A stretch of 64,000 nucleotides of DNA from Lachnospiraceae bacterium (GCA_009774175.1 VSNG01000003.1:82368-146367); one strand, 5' to 3'. Positions 44,041 through 53,030 are shown, numbered from the stretch's first letter. Numbers and translations are program-made. The notes: generated by a model not told the origin, from the sequence alone.

Positions 44041-45513
44041 ATGAAAACGATCCAAAAGAAAACAGGTACTTTTTTCCTGTCTGTTATGCTGATCTGCATG
44101 CTTCTGCCGGTTCGGGCGGATGCAGGCTTTGCAATTCCGGGAGTCTGTCAGGTGCAGACGGATACCGGCGTTTCGGGTACGGTAAAGACGCTGGATTACA
44201 GCTACGAGGACAACGCCTATTTCTCCCTGCGGGACATGGCCATGCTGTTGAAGGATACGGAGAAAGCCTTCTCCCTGGAAGTGACGAAAAATACCGTTTC
44301 CCTGAATCCGGGAAGCGTCTACGCGCCGGTGGGAGTAGAAAACGTTCCCTGGGAAGAGGCGGAAAATCCTGATATTTCCCTGCGTCGAAACGAGTTCCTG
44401 ATAAACGAAGAAAAGGCCTCTTATTATACGTTGATTACAGCACTGCCCTCCGGCGATTACGACTGCTTTATGATGGCGGCGGATCTGGCCATGATACTGG
44501 ATATGGAGATCAGCGTTTCCGCCGGAGACTATATGGAGATTCATACAAAAGAACCTTTTTACGTCTCTCCTGCGGCATTAGAGGAGGCCGGATATTTTTA
44601 CGGGGTAAACAGCGTGCTGGCGGGAGACGCGACTACCGGGGAAATATACTACGAATATCAGTCTGACGTGCCGTATCCTATCGCAAGCACATCCAAGCTG
44701 ATGACCTGTCTTTTGACCATGGACGCCATTGCGGCGGGGGAGCTTGCTCCTGACGAGCAGGTCACGATTTCGGAGGCGGCCGAGGCATTGGCCGGTTCGG
44801 GAGACGGGGTGGTGCCGCTAAAGGCCGGAGAACAGATTACGGTACGGGAGCTTCTGGTGGGAGCCCTTCTGCCTTCCAGCAATGAATGCGCGCTGTGTCT
44901 GGCGGAAGCCATTGAGGGCTCGGAGGAAGCCTTTGTTTGGCGGATGAATGAGAAGGCGCAGGAGCTTGGCCTTTCTCAGGCGGTCTTTTTTAACTGCAAC
45001 GGGCTGCCCGTCTACACACAGGACATGATTCCCGCAAAACTGCAAAATAGCATGAGCGCGGGAGATATGTTCCGACTGGTGTCTTATCTGTTAAAAGTGT
45101 ATCCTCAGATTACGGACATTACTTCCATGAAGGAGGCGACGCTGGAATCGCTCGATCTTGAGGTGAAAAATACGAATCCGCTGCTGCATAATCTGCCTGA
45201 GGTTACGGGACTGAAAACCGGTACTACCAACCGGGCGGGCGCCTGTCTGGTCACATCACTGACCGGGGACGACGGAGTTATGGAGCATGATCTGGTGGTG
45301 ATTGTTCTAGGCACGGAGGATTCCGTGGAGAGAGGAAGGGTTTCCGGTCTGCTGGCAAGATACGTCCTGTATGCCTTTGACGGTGGTGCAGAAGAGACGG
45401 CCCCCGGCACGGAAGAGGAGGCGTCCGGCACAGGGGAAGGCGCTTGGGGAAATTTCCCTGTAAACGCTGAGGCGGCCGTGGAACGGATTCTTCGGACAGC
45501 GCGAAAGCGATAG
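44041..45513 (+). CDS. D-alanyl-D-alanine carboxypeptidase (peptidase S11) with N-terminal beta domain
   Basis: The 490-residue protein has a signal peptide (about 1-29), then a domain of about 130 residues resembling the copper amine oxidase N-terminal module (NAYFSLRDMAMLLKD, then a second similar stretch), and a penicillin-binding domain with S216-T-S-K219, S279-S-N281 and K392-T-G394. S11 enzymes trim the terminal D-Ala from cell-wall pentapeptides outside the membrane. The C-terminus is Glu/Gly-rich and lacks a clear amphipathic anchor. GGGGGAGGG precedes the ATG. All catalytic motifs are intact. Confidence 0.93.
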   Translation: MKTIQKKTGTFFLSVMLICMLLPVRADAGFAIPGVCQVQTDTGVSGTVKTLDYSYEDNAYFSLRDMAMLLKDTEKAFSLEVTKNTVSLNPGSVYAPVGVENVPWEEAENPDISLRRNEFLINEEKASYYTLITALPSGDYDCFMMAADLAMILDMEISVSAGDYMEIHTKEPFYVSPAALEEAGYFYGVNSVLAGDATTGEIYYEYQSDVPYPIASTSKLMTCLLTMDAIAAGELAPDEQVTISEAAEALAGSGDGVVPLKAGEQITVRELLVGALLPSSNECALCLAEAIEGSEEAFVWRMNEKAQELGLSQAVFFNCNGLPVYTQDMIPAKLQNSMSAGDMFRLVSYLLKVYPQITDITSMKEATLESLDLEVKNTNPLLHNLPEVTGLKTGTTNRAGACLVTSLTGDDGVMEHDLVVIVLGTEDSVERGRVSGLLARYVLYAFDGGAEETAPGTEEEASGTGEGAWGNFPVNAEAAVERILRTARKR

Positions 45514-45700
45514 AATTGAACAAAGGAGACATAATTATATATTATGTAAACTAGAATGCAAAATATACCATAAAAAATGCGAACTGTACCCAATCTGTTT
45601 CTCCCAATGTGAATTTTCTGTACAATTAATCATACAGAGCTTTTTGCGGGCTTTGCAGTAAAAGCAAAGAAAAGAGACGACTAAGAAGGAGACAGAGGGT

Positions 45701-47404
45701 ATGAAAACAAAGAAACTCAGCATTGCCGCGCAGCTTTTTCTTTTCATTTGGGGGGCGGCCATGGTTGTTGCGGCGATTGTGGGAAGCATTGCCTACCTGA
45801 ATATGGGCAGCTTTCTCCAGAAAAAATGCAAGGACGACGTCATGGAAATCGCAGTCATTGCCGCGGAAAACGTGGATGGAAAAACATTTGCGAACGCCAT
45901 GAAGGGGAACGAGACGGCGCTTTTGGAGGTTAAGGACAGTCTGAGTTTCTTTCTGGCAGGCAATTCTGTCACTTATGTGTATACGCTGATGCCAAAGGAT
46001 GCGGAATGGTTTCAGTTTGTGGTGGATACGGACCCGGAGGATCCGGGAGAATACGCAGAGGTCTATGAGGCGCAGGACGCCATGTTTGAAGCCATGAAGG
46101 GCGGACCTTCCGTGACAGAGGACCCGTTCACCGACGAATGGGGAACTTTTTACAGCGGATATGCGCCGATTACGCAGGACGGAAAGGTGCTTGGCATTGT
46201 GGCGGTGGACTATGAGGCTTCTTCCATACAGACTTCCTTAAACAGTCTGATCCGCAATATTCTGCTTGCAGTGGGCGCAGCCATTCTGTTTGCCGCTTTG
46301 GCGGCTCTGCTTGTTGCAGTCAGGATGCGCCGCAATTTTATCAAGGTAAACGATAAGATCCTTGAGGTGGCTTCCGACGACGGTGATCTTACGAAAGTCC
46401 TGAATATTACGTCGGGAGATGAGCTTGAGGTAATTGGAAACAGCCTGAACAGGCTTCTGGAAAAGACCGGAAATACGATCAGGGAGATTAAGGGCGGAAC
46501 AGGCAGTATTGAAACGAAAATGGAAAACATTAACACCCATGTGACGGACTCTGCGGCCAGAGTCAGCGGCATTAACGAAACCATACATTCCATGGCGGCT
46601 TCTTCCGAACAGATTGCGGCGTCGGTGGGGACGGTGGGCGATCAGGTGGACATTGTTTACCGGGATATACAAAATATTGTGGAGATTGCGGCGGATAATA
46701 CGATCAGTTTGCAGGAAATCAATAACGCTTCTGTGAAACTTCGTGATACGGCGCAGGCATCCTTTGACGGAGTCGGCAGAAACGTGGAGAAAATGTCACT
46801 TTCCTTACAGGAAGAAAAGAAGAAAGCGGAGGCGGTGCTTCGTATCAAGGAGCTTTCGGAGACCATTCTGGGGATATCCGGGCAGACGAATCTGCTGGCG
46901 CTGAATGCGTCCATAGAGGCGGCCAGAGCCGGAGAAGCAGGAAAAGGCTTCGCGGTAGTGGCGGGAGAAATCGGCGCGCTGGCGGGCAATACCAACGATG
47001 CCGCCAATGAGATCCAGAAAATGAGCAAGGAAGTGGTGGAAGCCATTCAGGGACTTAACGCGCTGGCGGATCAGATGCTGCGCTTTTTGCAGGATGAGAT
47101 TTCGGCGGATTATCAGAAGTACGGGGATATTTCCCGCGGCTTTACGGAAAAATCAGACGGAATCCGAAAATCCATGGAGCGGTTCCTTAAAAATATGGAA
47201 GAGCATGCCGGCGTACTGGAAGAGATTCGCGGCGCCATGGAGTCTGTAGGCGAGGCGTCCGAAGAAAGCAGTGCGGAGATCATTCACCTTTCCGGGCTGC
47301 TTGCAGATATCGACGGGGAAATGAAGAATATTGAAACCGCCGTCACGGAAACCTTCCTGGCAATTTCGGACATGAACCATGAGCTGAGCGGCTATCGGGT
47401 TTAG
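45701..47404 (+). CDS. methyl-accepting chemotaxis protein
   Basis: The 567-residue protein has two transmembrane helices (about 12-35 and 187-210) enclosing a periplasm-side sensor domain of about 150 residues, a HAMP domain (RMRRNFIKVNDKILEVASDD onward) and the cytoplasmic signalling domain with the hairpin tip ETILGISGQTNLLALNASIE and AARAGEAGKGFAVVA. It would relay a ligand signal to CheA/CheW. No other chemotaxis genes are in the window. The sensor domain looks like a small CACHE type; the ligand is unknown. AAGGAGACAG precedes the ATG. Confidence 0.93.
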   Translation: MKTKKLSIAAQLFLFIWGAAMVVAAIVGSIAYLNMGSFLQKKCKDDVMEIAVIAAENVDGKTFANAMKGNETALLEVKDSLSFFLAGNSVTYVYTLMPKDAEWFQFVVDTDPEDPGEYAEVYEAQDAMFEAMKGGPSVTEDPFTDEWGTFYSGYAPITQDGKVLGIVAVDYEASSIQTSLNSLIRNILLAVGAAILFAALAALLVAVRMRRNFIKVNDKILEVASDDGDLTKVLNITSGDELEVIGNSLNRLLEKTGNTIREIKGGTGSIETKMENINTHVTDSAARVSGINETIHSMAASSEQIAASVGTVGDQVDIVYRDIQNIVEIAADNTISLQEINNASVKLRDTAQASFDGVGRNVEKMSLSLQEEKKKAEAVLRIKELSETILGISGQTNLLALNASIEAARAGEAGKGFAVVAGEIGALAGNTNDAANEIQKMSKEVVEAIQGLNALADQMLRFLQDEISADYQKYGDISRGFTEKSDGIRKSMERFLKNMEEHAGVLEEIRGAMESVGEASEESSAEIIHLSGLLADIDGEMKNIETAVTETFLAISDMNHELSGYRV

Positions 47405-47411
47405 AAAAAGT

Positions 47412-47450
47412 TGACGGACCGTTGTGGGAAATACAGGCGGTCCGTCATTT
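47412..47450. terminator. bidirectional terminator
   Basis: TGACGGACCG (47412-47421) and CGGTCCGTCA (47438-47447) form a perfect 10-bp stem with a 16-base loop, followed by TTT. It lies between the convergent chemoreceptor and metallo-beta-lactamase genes. Confidence 0.75.
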
Positions 47451-47463
47451 ATCTTATGGATAC

Positions 47464-48648
47464 TTATGGGTTACATCTTTTACAAGGCGCATATCCCTGA
47501 GAAATAATACTTTCACGGCTTTCACTGCTGTCCTGTCTGTTTTTTGTGGGCAGGGAATTGCAGGAGGGCCTGTGAAATTTTTTTGTTTTGGTGTTCAGAA
47601 TATAGGTAAGCTCGTATGTGACGTCGGGGGTGCTCTCCAGCGGCTTTTCCTCTATGGCGGGCGCACTTTCCTGTGTTCTTTTTTCTATGGCGGCCGCGCT
47701 TTCACGCTGTTGAGCGGCCGGGGCCGTTTTTGGGGACTGCGTTGCGGAAGAGGATGCATGACCGCCCGCAGGTTCGCCGGCCTTCCAGCTTTCGGAGGCG
47801 GGGACGTTAAAGGAGATCGACCTGCCGTCGGTGGAGGCGATGATGGTGCCTGCCTCGTCGGTTCGGTACACCTTAACGCCGGCTGTCCTGAGGGTGTTTA
47901 GTGTTTCTGCATGGGGATGCCCGTAGGCGTTGTCCGCGCCGCAGCTGATGACGGCATAAAAAGGATTGACTGCCGCGAAGAAGTCCGCGGAAGTGGAATA
48001 TCGGCTTCCGTGGTGGCCAATCTTATACACATCCGCCGATACGTCAACGCCTGTTTTCAGAATATCCTTTTCAGCCGCTTCCCCGGCGTCCCCCGTAAAC
48101 AGAAAAGACCGGGTTCCGTTTTTTAAAAGAAGCGCGATGGAAGCGTCGTTGGGATTGTCGTACTCCTTACCGGGGGCCAGAATGGTTATGCTGGCGGAGC
48201 CGAGCGTATAGTTTGAATTGACCTTTGGAGTCGATGCTTTGAGTCGTTTATTATCCAGCGACTGAATCAGTTTCAGATAGGTTTTGTTGTCCTTTTCATA
48301 ATTGGATACAAATACGTTATCAACAGCAAACTTTGTGATAATCACAGGCGCGCCGCCGATGTGGTCGGCGTCCGGGTGGGTCAATATAAGATAATCCAGT
48401 CTGGTGATCTTTTGCTTTTGCAGATAATTCTGGATGGCGGTGCCTCTGGTATCGTCGCCCGCATCAATCAGCATGGCGTGTCCGCCGCAGGTGACAAGGG
48501 TTGCGTCGCCCTGCCCCACGTCGATAAAATGTACTTCCATCTGGTCGGGATTTGAAGCAAAAGCCGGTTTTGGGGCGGAAAAGATAAAGCCCGCCAAAAG
48601 GAACGCAGTCAGGGTCAGATAAAGGATCCTTTGATACGTTTTTTTCAT
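47464..48648 (-). CDS. secreted metallo-beta-lactamase-fold hydrolase with C-terminal Cys motif
   Basis: The 394-residue protein has a signal peptide (about 1-31), a metallo-beta-lactamase domain related to the ComEC C-terminal domain (VHFIDVGQGDATLV, LTHPDADHIGG, FTGDAGEAAE, KIGHHGSRYS, SCGADNAYGHP), a low-complexity linker rich in Ala/Glu/Ser, and a C-terminal KFHRPSCNSLPTKNR with later PCKRCNP. That Cys module resembles the Ada-type metal-binding tail seen in secreted nucleases. ComEC-like domains act on DNA or phosphate esters, so an extracellular nuclease or phosphodiesterase is likely. Confidence 0.85.
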   Translation of the reverse strand: MKKTYQRILYLTLTAFLLAGFIFSAPKPAFASNPDQMEVHFIDVGQGDATLVTCGGHAMLIDAGDDTRGTAIQNYLQKQKITRLDYLILTHPDADHIGGAPVIITKFAVDNVFVSNYEKDNKTYLKLIQSLDNKRLKASTPKVNSNYTLGSASITILAPGKEYDNPNDASIALLLKNGTRSFLFTGDAGEAAEKDILKTGVDVSADVYKIGHHGSRYSTSADFFAAVNPFYAVISCGADNAYGHPHAETLNTLRTAGVKVYRTDEAGTIIASTDGRSISFNVPASESWKAGEPAGGHASSSATQSPKTAPAAQQRESAAAIEKRTQESAPAIEEKPLESTPDVTYELTYILNTKTKKFHRPSCNSLPTKNRQDSSESRESIISQGYAPCKRCNP

Positions 48649-48783
48649 GGCAAAGACACCTCTTTTTGATGTTCGATATTAGTTTGTTTCAGGGAATACA
48701 GGTAGTATATCACAGTCTGAGAGCAGGAGTCAAAACCACGCCGGTAAAAGCATGAGAAAGAAAGACGGTGATTCGAAATCTTG

Positions 48784-48812
48784 TTGCAATATGCAGTCGT
48801 TTCTGTTAATCT
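48784..48812 (+). promoter_or_regulatory. probable promoter of the LacI-family gene
   Basis: TTGCAA (48784-48789), 17 bases, TAATCT (48807-48812), immediately upstream of the operator-like motif at 48816-48835. Confidence 0.45.
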
Positions 48813-48815
48813 GAA

Positions 48816-48835
48816 TATGAACAACCGTTTGCGCA
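48816..48835 (+). promoter_or_regulatory. LacI-family operator-like motif, copy 1
   Basis: TATGAACAACCGTTTGCGCA differs from the copy at 50895-50914 at one base. It lies just downstream of the predicted -10, about 80 bases before the regulator start, where bound repressor would block transcription. This fits autoregulation. Confidence 0.65.
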
Positions 48836-48915
48836 CGAGCAAAACGCACTATTACGAAAAGAAGCTCCGGGCGCGGGAGACGGGGTCTTTATACAGAAAA
48901 TGGAAAGGACGCGTC

Positions 48916-49914
48916 ATGGAGGAAAGAAATCTTACAATCGCAGACATTGCGCAGGAGCTTGGCGTATCGAAAACAACCGTGTCCAGAGCCATATCCGGCA
49001 AGGGCAGGATCGGCGAAGGAACCAGAAACCGGGTGCTCCAATATATCGAAGCCCACAACTACAGTCCTAATGTGATGGCAAAGGGGCTTGCCCAGAAGAA
49101 AACCTATAATCTGGGCATGACGCTGCCGGGAGACTACAATATTGAGGAGCTGCCCTTTTTCCAGAAATGTATGCTGGGCATCAGCCGCGCGGCGCTGGAG
49201 GCGGGATACGATATATTGATTTCCATGGTCACTGCGGACAGTATGACACAGCTTGAGAGAGCGGTAAAAAACCGTAAAGTGGACGGAGTGATTCTTACAA
49301 GAACGCTGACGGACGATGCCCCCATGCGGTATTTGCAGGAAAACGGCGTACCCTTTGTGGCCATTGGCAGCACCCAGGACGGGCAGGCGGTACAGATTGA
49401 TAACGATCACGAAAGCGCATGCAGAGAGCTGACGGAGATTCTCCTGAATCGGGACATCCGGAGAATGGCGCTGATCGGCGGCAGTGAAAGCTATGTTGTC
49501 ACAAAAAATCGTCTGCAGGGATTTATGAACGCCTTTGAAAAGAGAACGGATTGGGACGGAGAAAGAAGTGTCTTTTTAAATGTGAGTGACAGCCGTATGG
49601 TGGAGAATATTCTGCAAGAGTTATTGACCAAACAGGTCGAATGTGTTGTCTGTATGGATGATTTTCTGTGCGGCTGTGTGTTAAATACGTTACAGCAGAA
49701 GCGGATTGCAGTGCCGGAGCAGATACAGGTGGTTTCCTTCTATGACAGTTCCATACTGGCCAACCGGATTCCGGCAGTCACGTCCATACGTTTCGACGTG
49801 GAGGAGCTGGGACGGAAGGCCTGCGAGCTGCTTTTGCGGATATTAGACGGAGAAGAGGCAGAACGGCGCACCCTTCTCGGATATGAGGTGTGTATGCGGG
49901 CGTCGACGAAATAG
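48916..49914 (+). CDS. LacI-family transcriptional repressor
   Basis: From the ATG at 48916 the protein is 332 residues. It has an N-terminal LacI HTH (LTIADIAQELGVSKTTVSRA, then hinge region YSPNVMAKGLAQKKT) and a periplasmic-binding-type effector domain (DGVILTRTLTDDAPM, VPFVAIGS, RMALIGGS, VVCMDDFLCGCVLNTLQ, VVSFYDSS, TSIRFDVEELGRKACELLL). Such repressors bind a sugar and release the operator. A near-identical 20-base motif lies ahead of this gene and ahead of the carbohydrate enzyme at 50995, so the galactan-type genes downstream are the likely regulon. An upstream in-frame extension crosses the operator and is not used. Confidence 0.93.
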   Translation: MEERNLTIADIAQELGVSKTTVSRAISGKGRIGEGTRNRVLQYIEAHNYSPNVMAKGLAQKKTYNLGMTLPGDYNIEELPFFQKCMLGISRAALEAGYDILISMVTADSMTQLERAVKNRKVDGVILTRTLTDDAPMRYLQENGVPFVAIGSTQDGQAVQIDNDHESACRELTEILLNRDIRRMALIGGSESYVVTKNRLQGFMNAFEKRTDWDGERSVFLNVSDSRMVENILQELLTKQVECVVCMDDFLCGCVLNTLQQKRIAVPEQIQVVSFYDSSILANRIPAVTSIRFDVEELGRKACELLLRILDGEEAERRTLLGYEVCMRASTK

Positions 49915-50144
49915 ACAGGAAAAGGAGCAGTGTTTACTTTTTTGAGTTTACAACAAAGTGCAGCATATTGCTATGGAATCGCTCATACGGATATGCGATG
50001 CGCTGGACTGTGAACTGAAGGACGTGGTGAAACTGGTAAAACAGCGGAGTAATCTCTCACAGTTTTGAAAACAGATATGAGCAGGAGGTTGTCATCAACC
50101 TCAATGCAGTTTATGGACTGGGAAAATCAACTGCCGCCATCCCC
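49915..50144 (+). pseudogene. intergenic stretch holding an XRE regulator remnant
   Basis: From 49973 to 50068 a short frame encodes MESLIRICDALDCELKDVVK and ten more residues, matching the last helices of a Cro/C1-type HTH regulator. The recognition helices are missing. Nothing else coding is visible in the stretch. Confidence 0.5.
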
Positions 50145-50173
50145 TTGACATTGCTTTCACAGGCTTATAGAAT
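50145..50173 (+). promoter_or_regulatory. sigma-A promoter of the Cys/His-repeat gene
   Basis: TTGACA (50145-50150), 17 bases, TAGAAT (50168-50173), an almost consensus promoter 50 bases before the start. Confidence 0.7.
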
Positions 50174-50222
50174 AGGAAGTAACAATCAGATATAAAGGTA
50201 AATTCATGGAGGTGAGCGAGCA

Positions 50223-50759
50223 ATGTGGATGAAGAAGTTATTGGCATATGGCGCGGCAGGGCTGCTGATGGCAGGTTTGACAGTGATGCCCGTATCGGCG
50301 CATGGACATCATGCACAGGCGGCAGTTCCTGCGGATCAGGTATGCGGGCTTTGCACGTATGCGGATTGTGTGAATGCCGGACTGCACACCCATGATAATC
50401 AGACTTATTGCGGATATAATCATGAGTGCGGTTACTGTGACGGTTCCTGTGGCGCGGTGGGCGTATGTACGGTGGAAGGCTGTGCCGAGACGGGATATCA
50501 TGTTCATGATCAGCAGACTTACTGCGGTTATGATCACGGGTGCGGTTATTGCGACGGTTCCTGCGGTGTTGTGGGTATTTGCGGCGTGGAGGGCTGTACC
50601 CAGGCGGGACGGCATGTGCATGGAGAGCAGACCTACTGTGGCGCCGGTCATGCCAACGGCTACTGCGATAATTCCTGTGTGAGAAGTACGGCAGGACAGG
50701 GATCCGGCCAGCGCAGCGGTTACGGCCATCACGGACACCGTGGCCACCACGGCAGATAA
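50223..50759 (+). CDS. secreted Cys/His-rich tandem-repeat protein
   Basis: The 178-residue protein has a signal peptide (about 1-26, cleaved near VSAHG) and three tandem repeats of 34-41 residues, each with a Cys pair, a G-x-H-x-H element, QTYCG and (in two) GYCDGSCG. The tail is His- and Gly-rich (YGHHGHRGHHGR). The first repeats start at VCGLCTYADC, VCTVEGCAE and ICGVEGCTQ. I know of no named family. The spacing of Cys and His indicates metal binding (zinc, copper or nickel) or disulfide cross-links outside the cell. A GGAGG site precedes the ATG. A strong promoter of its own shows independent transcription. Confidence 0.8.
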   Translation: MWMKKLLAYGAAGLLMAGLTVMPVSAHGHHAQAAVPADQVCGLCTYADCVNAGLHTHDNQTYCGYNHECGYCDGSCGAVGVCTVEGCAETGYHVHDQQTYCGYDHGCGYCDGSCGVVGICGVEGCTQAGRHVHGEQTYCGAGHANGYCDNSCVRSTAGQGSGQRSGYGHHGHRGHHGR

Positions 50760-50860
50760 TAACGAAACGATTTGATACCGGGATGAACGGGAAGGCAGTT
50801 GTACATGGAGAAATTACCATGACGGCGGCCTTCTTTTTTTCGGATCTTTCGAAAAACAGA

Positions 50861-50889
50861 TTGACAGATTCTGTGCATTTTGATATGCT
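50861..50889 (+). promoter_or_regulatory. sigma-A promoter of the carbohydrate-enzyme gene
   Basis: TTGACA (50861-50866), 17 bases, TATGCT (50884-50889), directly followed by operator-like motif copy 2. Confidence 0.72.
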
Positions 50890-50894
50890 TTGAC

Positions 50895-50914
50895 TATGAA
50901 CAACCGATTGCGCA
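50895..50914 (+). promoter_or_regulatory. LacI-family operator-like motif, copy 2
   Basis: TATGAACAACCGATTGCGCA, followed by AAG, contains the perfect palindrome TTGCGCAA at 50908-50915. It starts 6 bases after the -10 and would cover the transcription start, a standard repressor position. Confidence 0.7.
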
Positions 50915-50994
50915 AAGTGAAATTCGCCAAAGTTACTGGCGGAAGAACAGGTGCAGAAACGGATAACTATAATCAAAACGGAGGGAAGGGCGGA

Positions 50995-52833
50995 ATGGAT
51001 AAGTTTATTGTCAACATCATCCATCGGCCGGAGATGGTACCTGAGTATGCGGAGAAGGTAACCGGGCACGGCAAAGAAGAAGATATCGGAAGGAAAGAGC
51101 TCTTGACGGAGTCCCTTGATATTTTCAAAACACAGCAGGCAATTGCGCATAAAAACGGATTAAAGACCACGATTCAAATGACATACGCTTCCTTATTTAA
51201 TGACGAGGCGGTGGCGCTTGCAAAAGCGGATCACGAGAAGTACGGCGACGAGATTGCGTTATCTCTTCTGGGTCTTCCCTGCGAGGAATTTCGTGAGAAA
51301 TATAAGACCAAAGATTTTTGTATCTGGATGTTTTCCATGGAGGATAAAAAGTCCATTGTGGACGATGTGTTTGGCAAATTCCGTGATCGGTTCGGCTTTT
51401 ATCCGGAATCTACGGGTTCTTATTACATGGATGCTGATCTGATAAATTATATCAAGGAGAAATACCCCATGGTGAAGTGCGCCGTGGCCACATGCTGGGA
51501 AGAAGGGCCGAAGGCTTACCATACCTGTAATAATTCCTGGTATACGTTTATGGACGGCGGTCCCTGGGCGCCCTGGATTCCCAGTAAGCAGAACACCCAT
51601 GCGCCGGCGGCGAACGAGGCGGAGGATTCCGGCATTGTAGCGATTCCTCATTTATCCCGTGATCTGATTGCCTGTTATGACGGTAACGGCTCCAATTTTG
51701 GCACCCATCCTCAGAATGTCCTGCGGAGCATGTGCTACGACTCCAAAACATGGGAGTATCCGTACCTGTATAACCTGATCGACCAGTTTCGGGCATTGGC
51801 GAAATACAATAACGGTTATGCCTATAACATGATGTTTGTAGGGCCCGGCTGGATGAACAAGATGGGCCGCTGGGAAGCGCCTTACGAGCTCCTGCTTAAG
51901 TCCTATGAGGACGGTATGGCTTATTATGGACAGCTGAAAAAGGAAGGAAAGCTGGACGACATGACCATGGCGGAGTTTGCAGACTTCTACCGGCAGAACA
52001 GAAGACTTACGGAGCCGGAATGCGCGCTGTGGAGAGATATTTTATATGGTTCGGATAAGCAGTTGTTCTGGTACTGCGATCCTTACATGAGAGTCTGCGC
52101 CAATATGGATCAGGGCGGCGCGATTGTGGATCTGCGGCCCTATGCGGCCAAGCTGGAGTGGCCGGTGGGTATCGGCACGAAGCATGTGACGGACGCGTCC
52201 TATCCTTTTCTGATTCAGGAGAAATACCGGGCTGGCTACTTCACCCACTATGCGGGGGAGGGTACGGTCAGAAGCGCGAAGCTTGTGCATAACGGGGAGG
52301 AAGTGGATCTTTGTCTGTGCAGGACAAAGGCGCATTTTACGCAGGAAGGCAATACCAGAATCCTTACCCTTGATCCGGTGGATATTGAGTTTTATGATCT
52401 GACCGTGAAGTTACAGACGAAGATGTATTTTGAGGAGGGCAGCTCCCGAATTAAGATCGAGAGAACGGTTCTTGAAATGAGCGATCCCGAGGCCCAGGTG
52501 GAGATCAACGAATATATGGTGGCGTGCTATGGCACCACGGAGTATTCTGAGGATATGTCGAATGTGGTTCTGTCCGTTACCGACGGTTCCCGCACGGAAA
52601 AGATTGATTATGCCTACAAGTGCCGCGAGGCGCAGATTGCGGGCGCCACTGAGGCAGCAGCGGTGATTCCTGAGATCGGGACGCGGGTGTCCATGAGCTG
52701 TGAAAAGAAGGAGGCAGTGTGTTATATCAGAGAGGGCTATGCGTTCTCGCCGATGTTTACGTTAGGCTGCGCCACCAAATTAAAAGATAAGGAGGTATTT
52801 GCGACATGGCTCAATCTGGCAAAGGCAAATTAA
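50995..52833 (+). CDS. predicted carbohydrate-active enzyme of unknown specificity
   Basis: From the ATG at 50995, preceded by GGAGGGAAGGG, the protein is 612 residues with no signal peptide. The N-terminal 330 residues read like a (beta/alpha) barrel of the polysaccharide deacetylase / glycosidase type (GLKTTIQMTYASLFNDEA, GDEIALSLLGLP, GFYPESTGSYYMDADLINYI, CAVATCWEEGPKAYH). The C-terminal 240 residues appear beta-rich. I cannot name the family with confidence. Context is informative: it carries the LacI-type operator, and GH53 endo-galactanase and a transporter follow. A cytoplasmic enzyme acting on galactan-derived or related oligosaccharides is a reasonable inference. Its end overlaps the next small gene by 28 bases. 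Confidence 0.65.
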   Translation: MDKFIVNIIHRPEMVPEYAEKVTGHGKEEDIGRKELLTESLDIFKTQQAIAHKNGLKTTIQMTYASLFNDEAVALAKADHEKYGDEIALSLLGLPCEEFREKYKTKDFCIWMFSMEDKKSIVDDVFGKFRDRFGFYPESTGSYYMDADLINYIKEKYPMVKCAVATCWEEGPKAYHTCNNSWYTFMDGGPWAPWIPSKQNTHAPAANEAEDSGIVAIPHLSRDLIACYDGNGSNFGTHPQNVLRSMCYDSKTWEYPYLYNLIDQFRALAKYNNGYAYNMMFVGPGWMNKMGRWEAPYELLLKSYEDGMAYYGQLKKEGKLDDMTMAEFADFYRQNRRLTEPECALWRDILYGSDKQLFWYCDPYMRVCANMDQGGAIVDLRPYAAKLEWPVGIGTKHVTDASYPFLIQEKYRAGYFTHYAGEGTVRSAKLVHNGEEVDLCLCRTKAHFTQEGNTRILTLDPVDIEFYDLTVKLQTKMYFEEGSSRIKIERTVLEMSDPEAQVEINEYMVACYGTTEYSEDMSNVVLSVTDGSRTEKIDYAYKCREAQIAGATEAAAVIPEIGTRVSMSCEKKEAVCYIREGYAFSPMFTLGCATKLKDKEVFATWLNLAKAN

Positions 52834-53024
52834 ATTACAGATGTCCCTCCTGTTTTATGAGGGATTTGGACATTGATATGTTTTATGATAAGGAGAAGAA
52901 GGAATACCACTGTATCCGCTGCCAGTATGTGGGAACGGAGGAAGATGTGCTGGCGAAAAATGAGCTGGTGCGTTTTCGGTATAAGGACGCAATGAAGCGG
53001 TTTACGAAGTTTGATTTTGATTAA
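52806..53024 (+). CDS. small zinc-ribbon protein
   Basis: The 72-residue protein has two Cys pairs, YRCPSCFMRD and YHCIRCQYVG, spaced as in zinc ribbons, and a basic, aromatic C-terminus (VRFRYKDAMKRFTKFDFD). It overlaps the preceding gene by 28 bases, so translation is probably coupled. Function is unknown; nucleic-acid or protein binding is possible. A long inverted repeat follows at 53031. Confidence 0.75.
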   Translation: MAQSGKGKLNYRCPSCFMRDLDIDMFYDKEKKEYHCIRCQYVGTEEDVLAKNELVRFRYKDAMKRFTKFDFD

Positions 53025-53030
53025 AAATGG

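Noticed and set aside
50374..50750. Long open frames on both strands over the Cys/His-repeat gene
   Set aside because: They arise from the tandem repeats. Only the frame with signal peptide and Cys/His periodicity makes sense.
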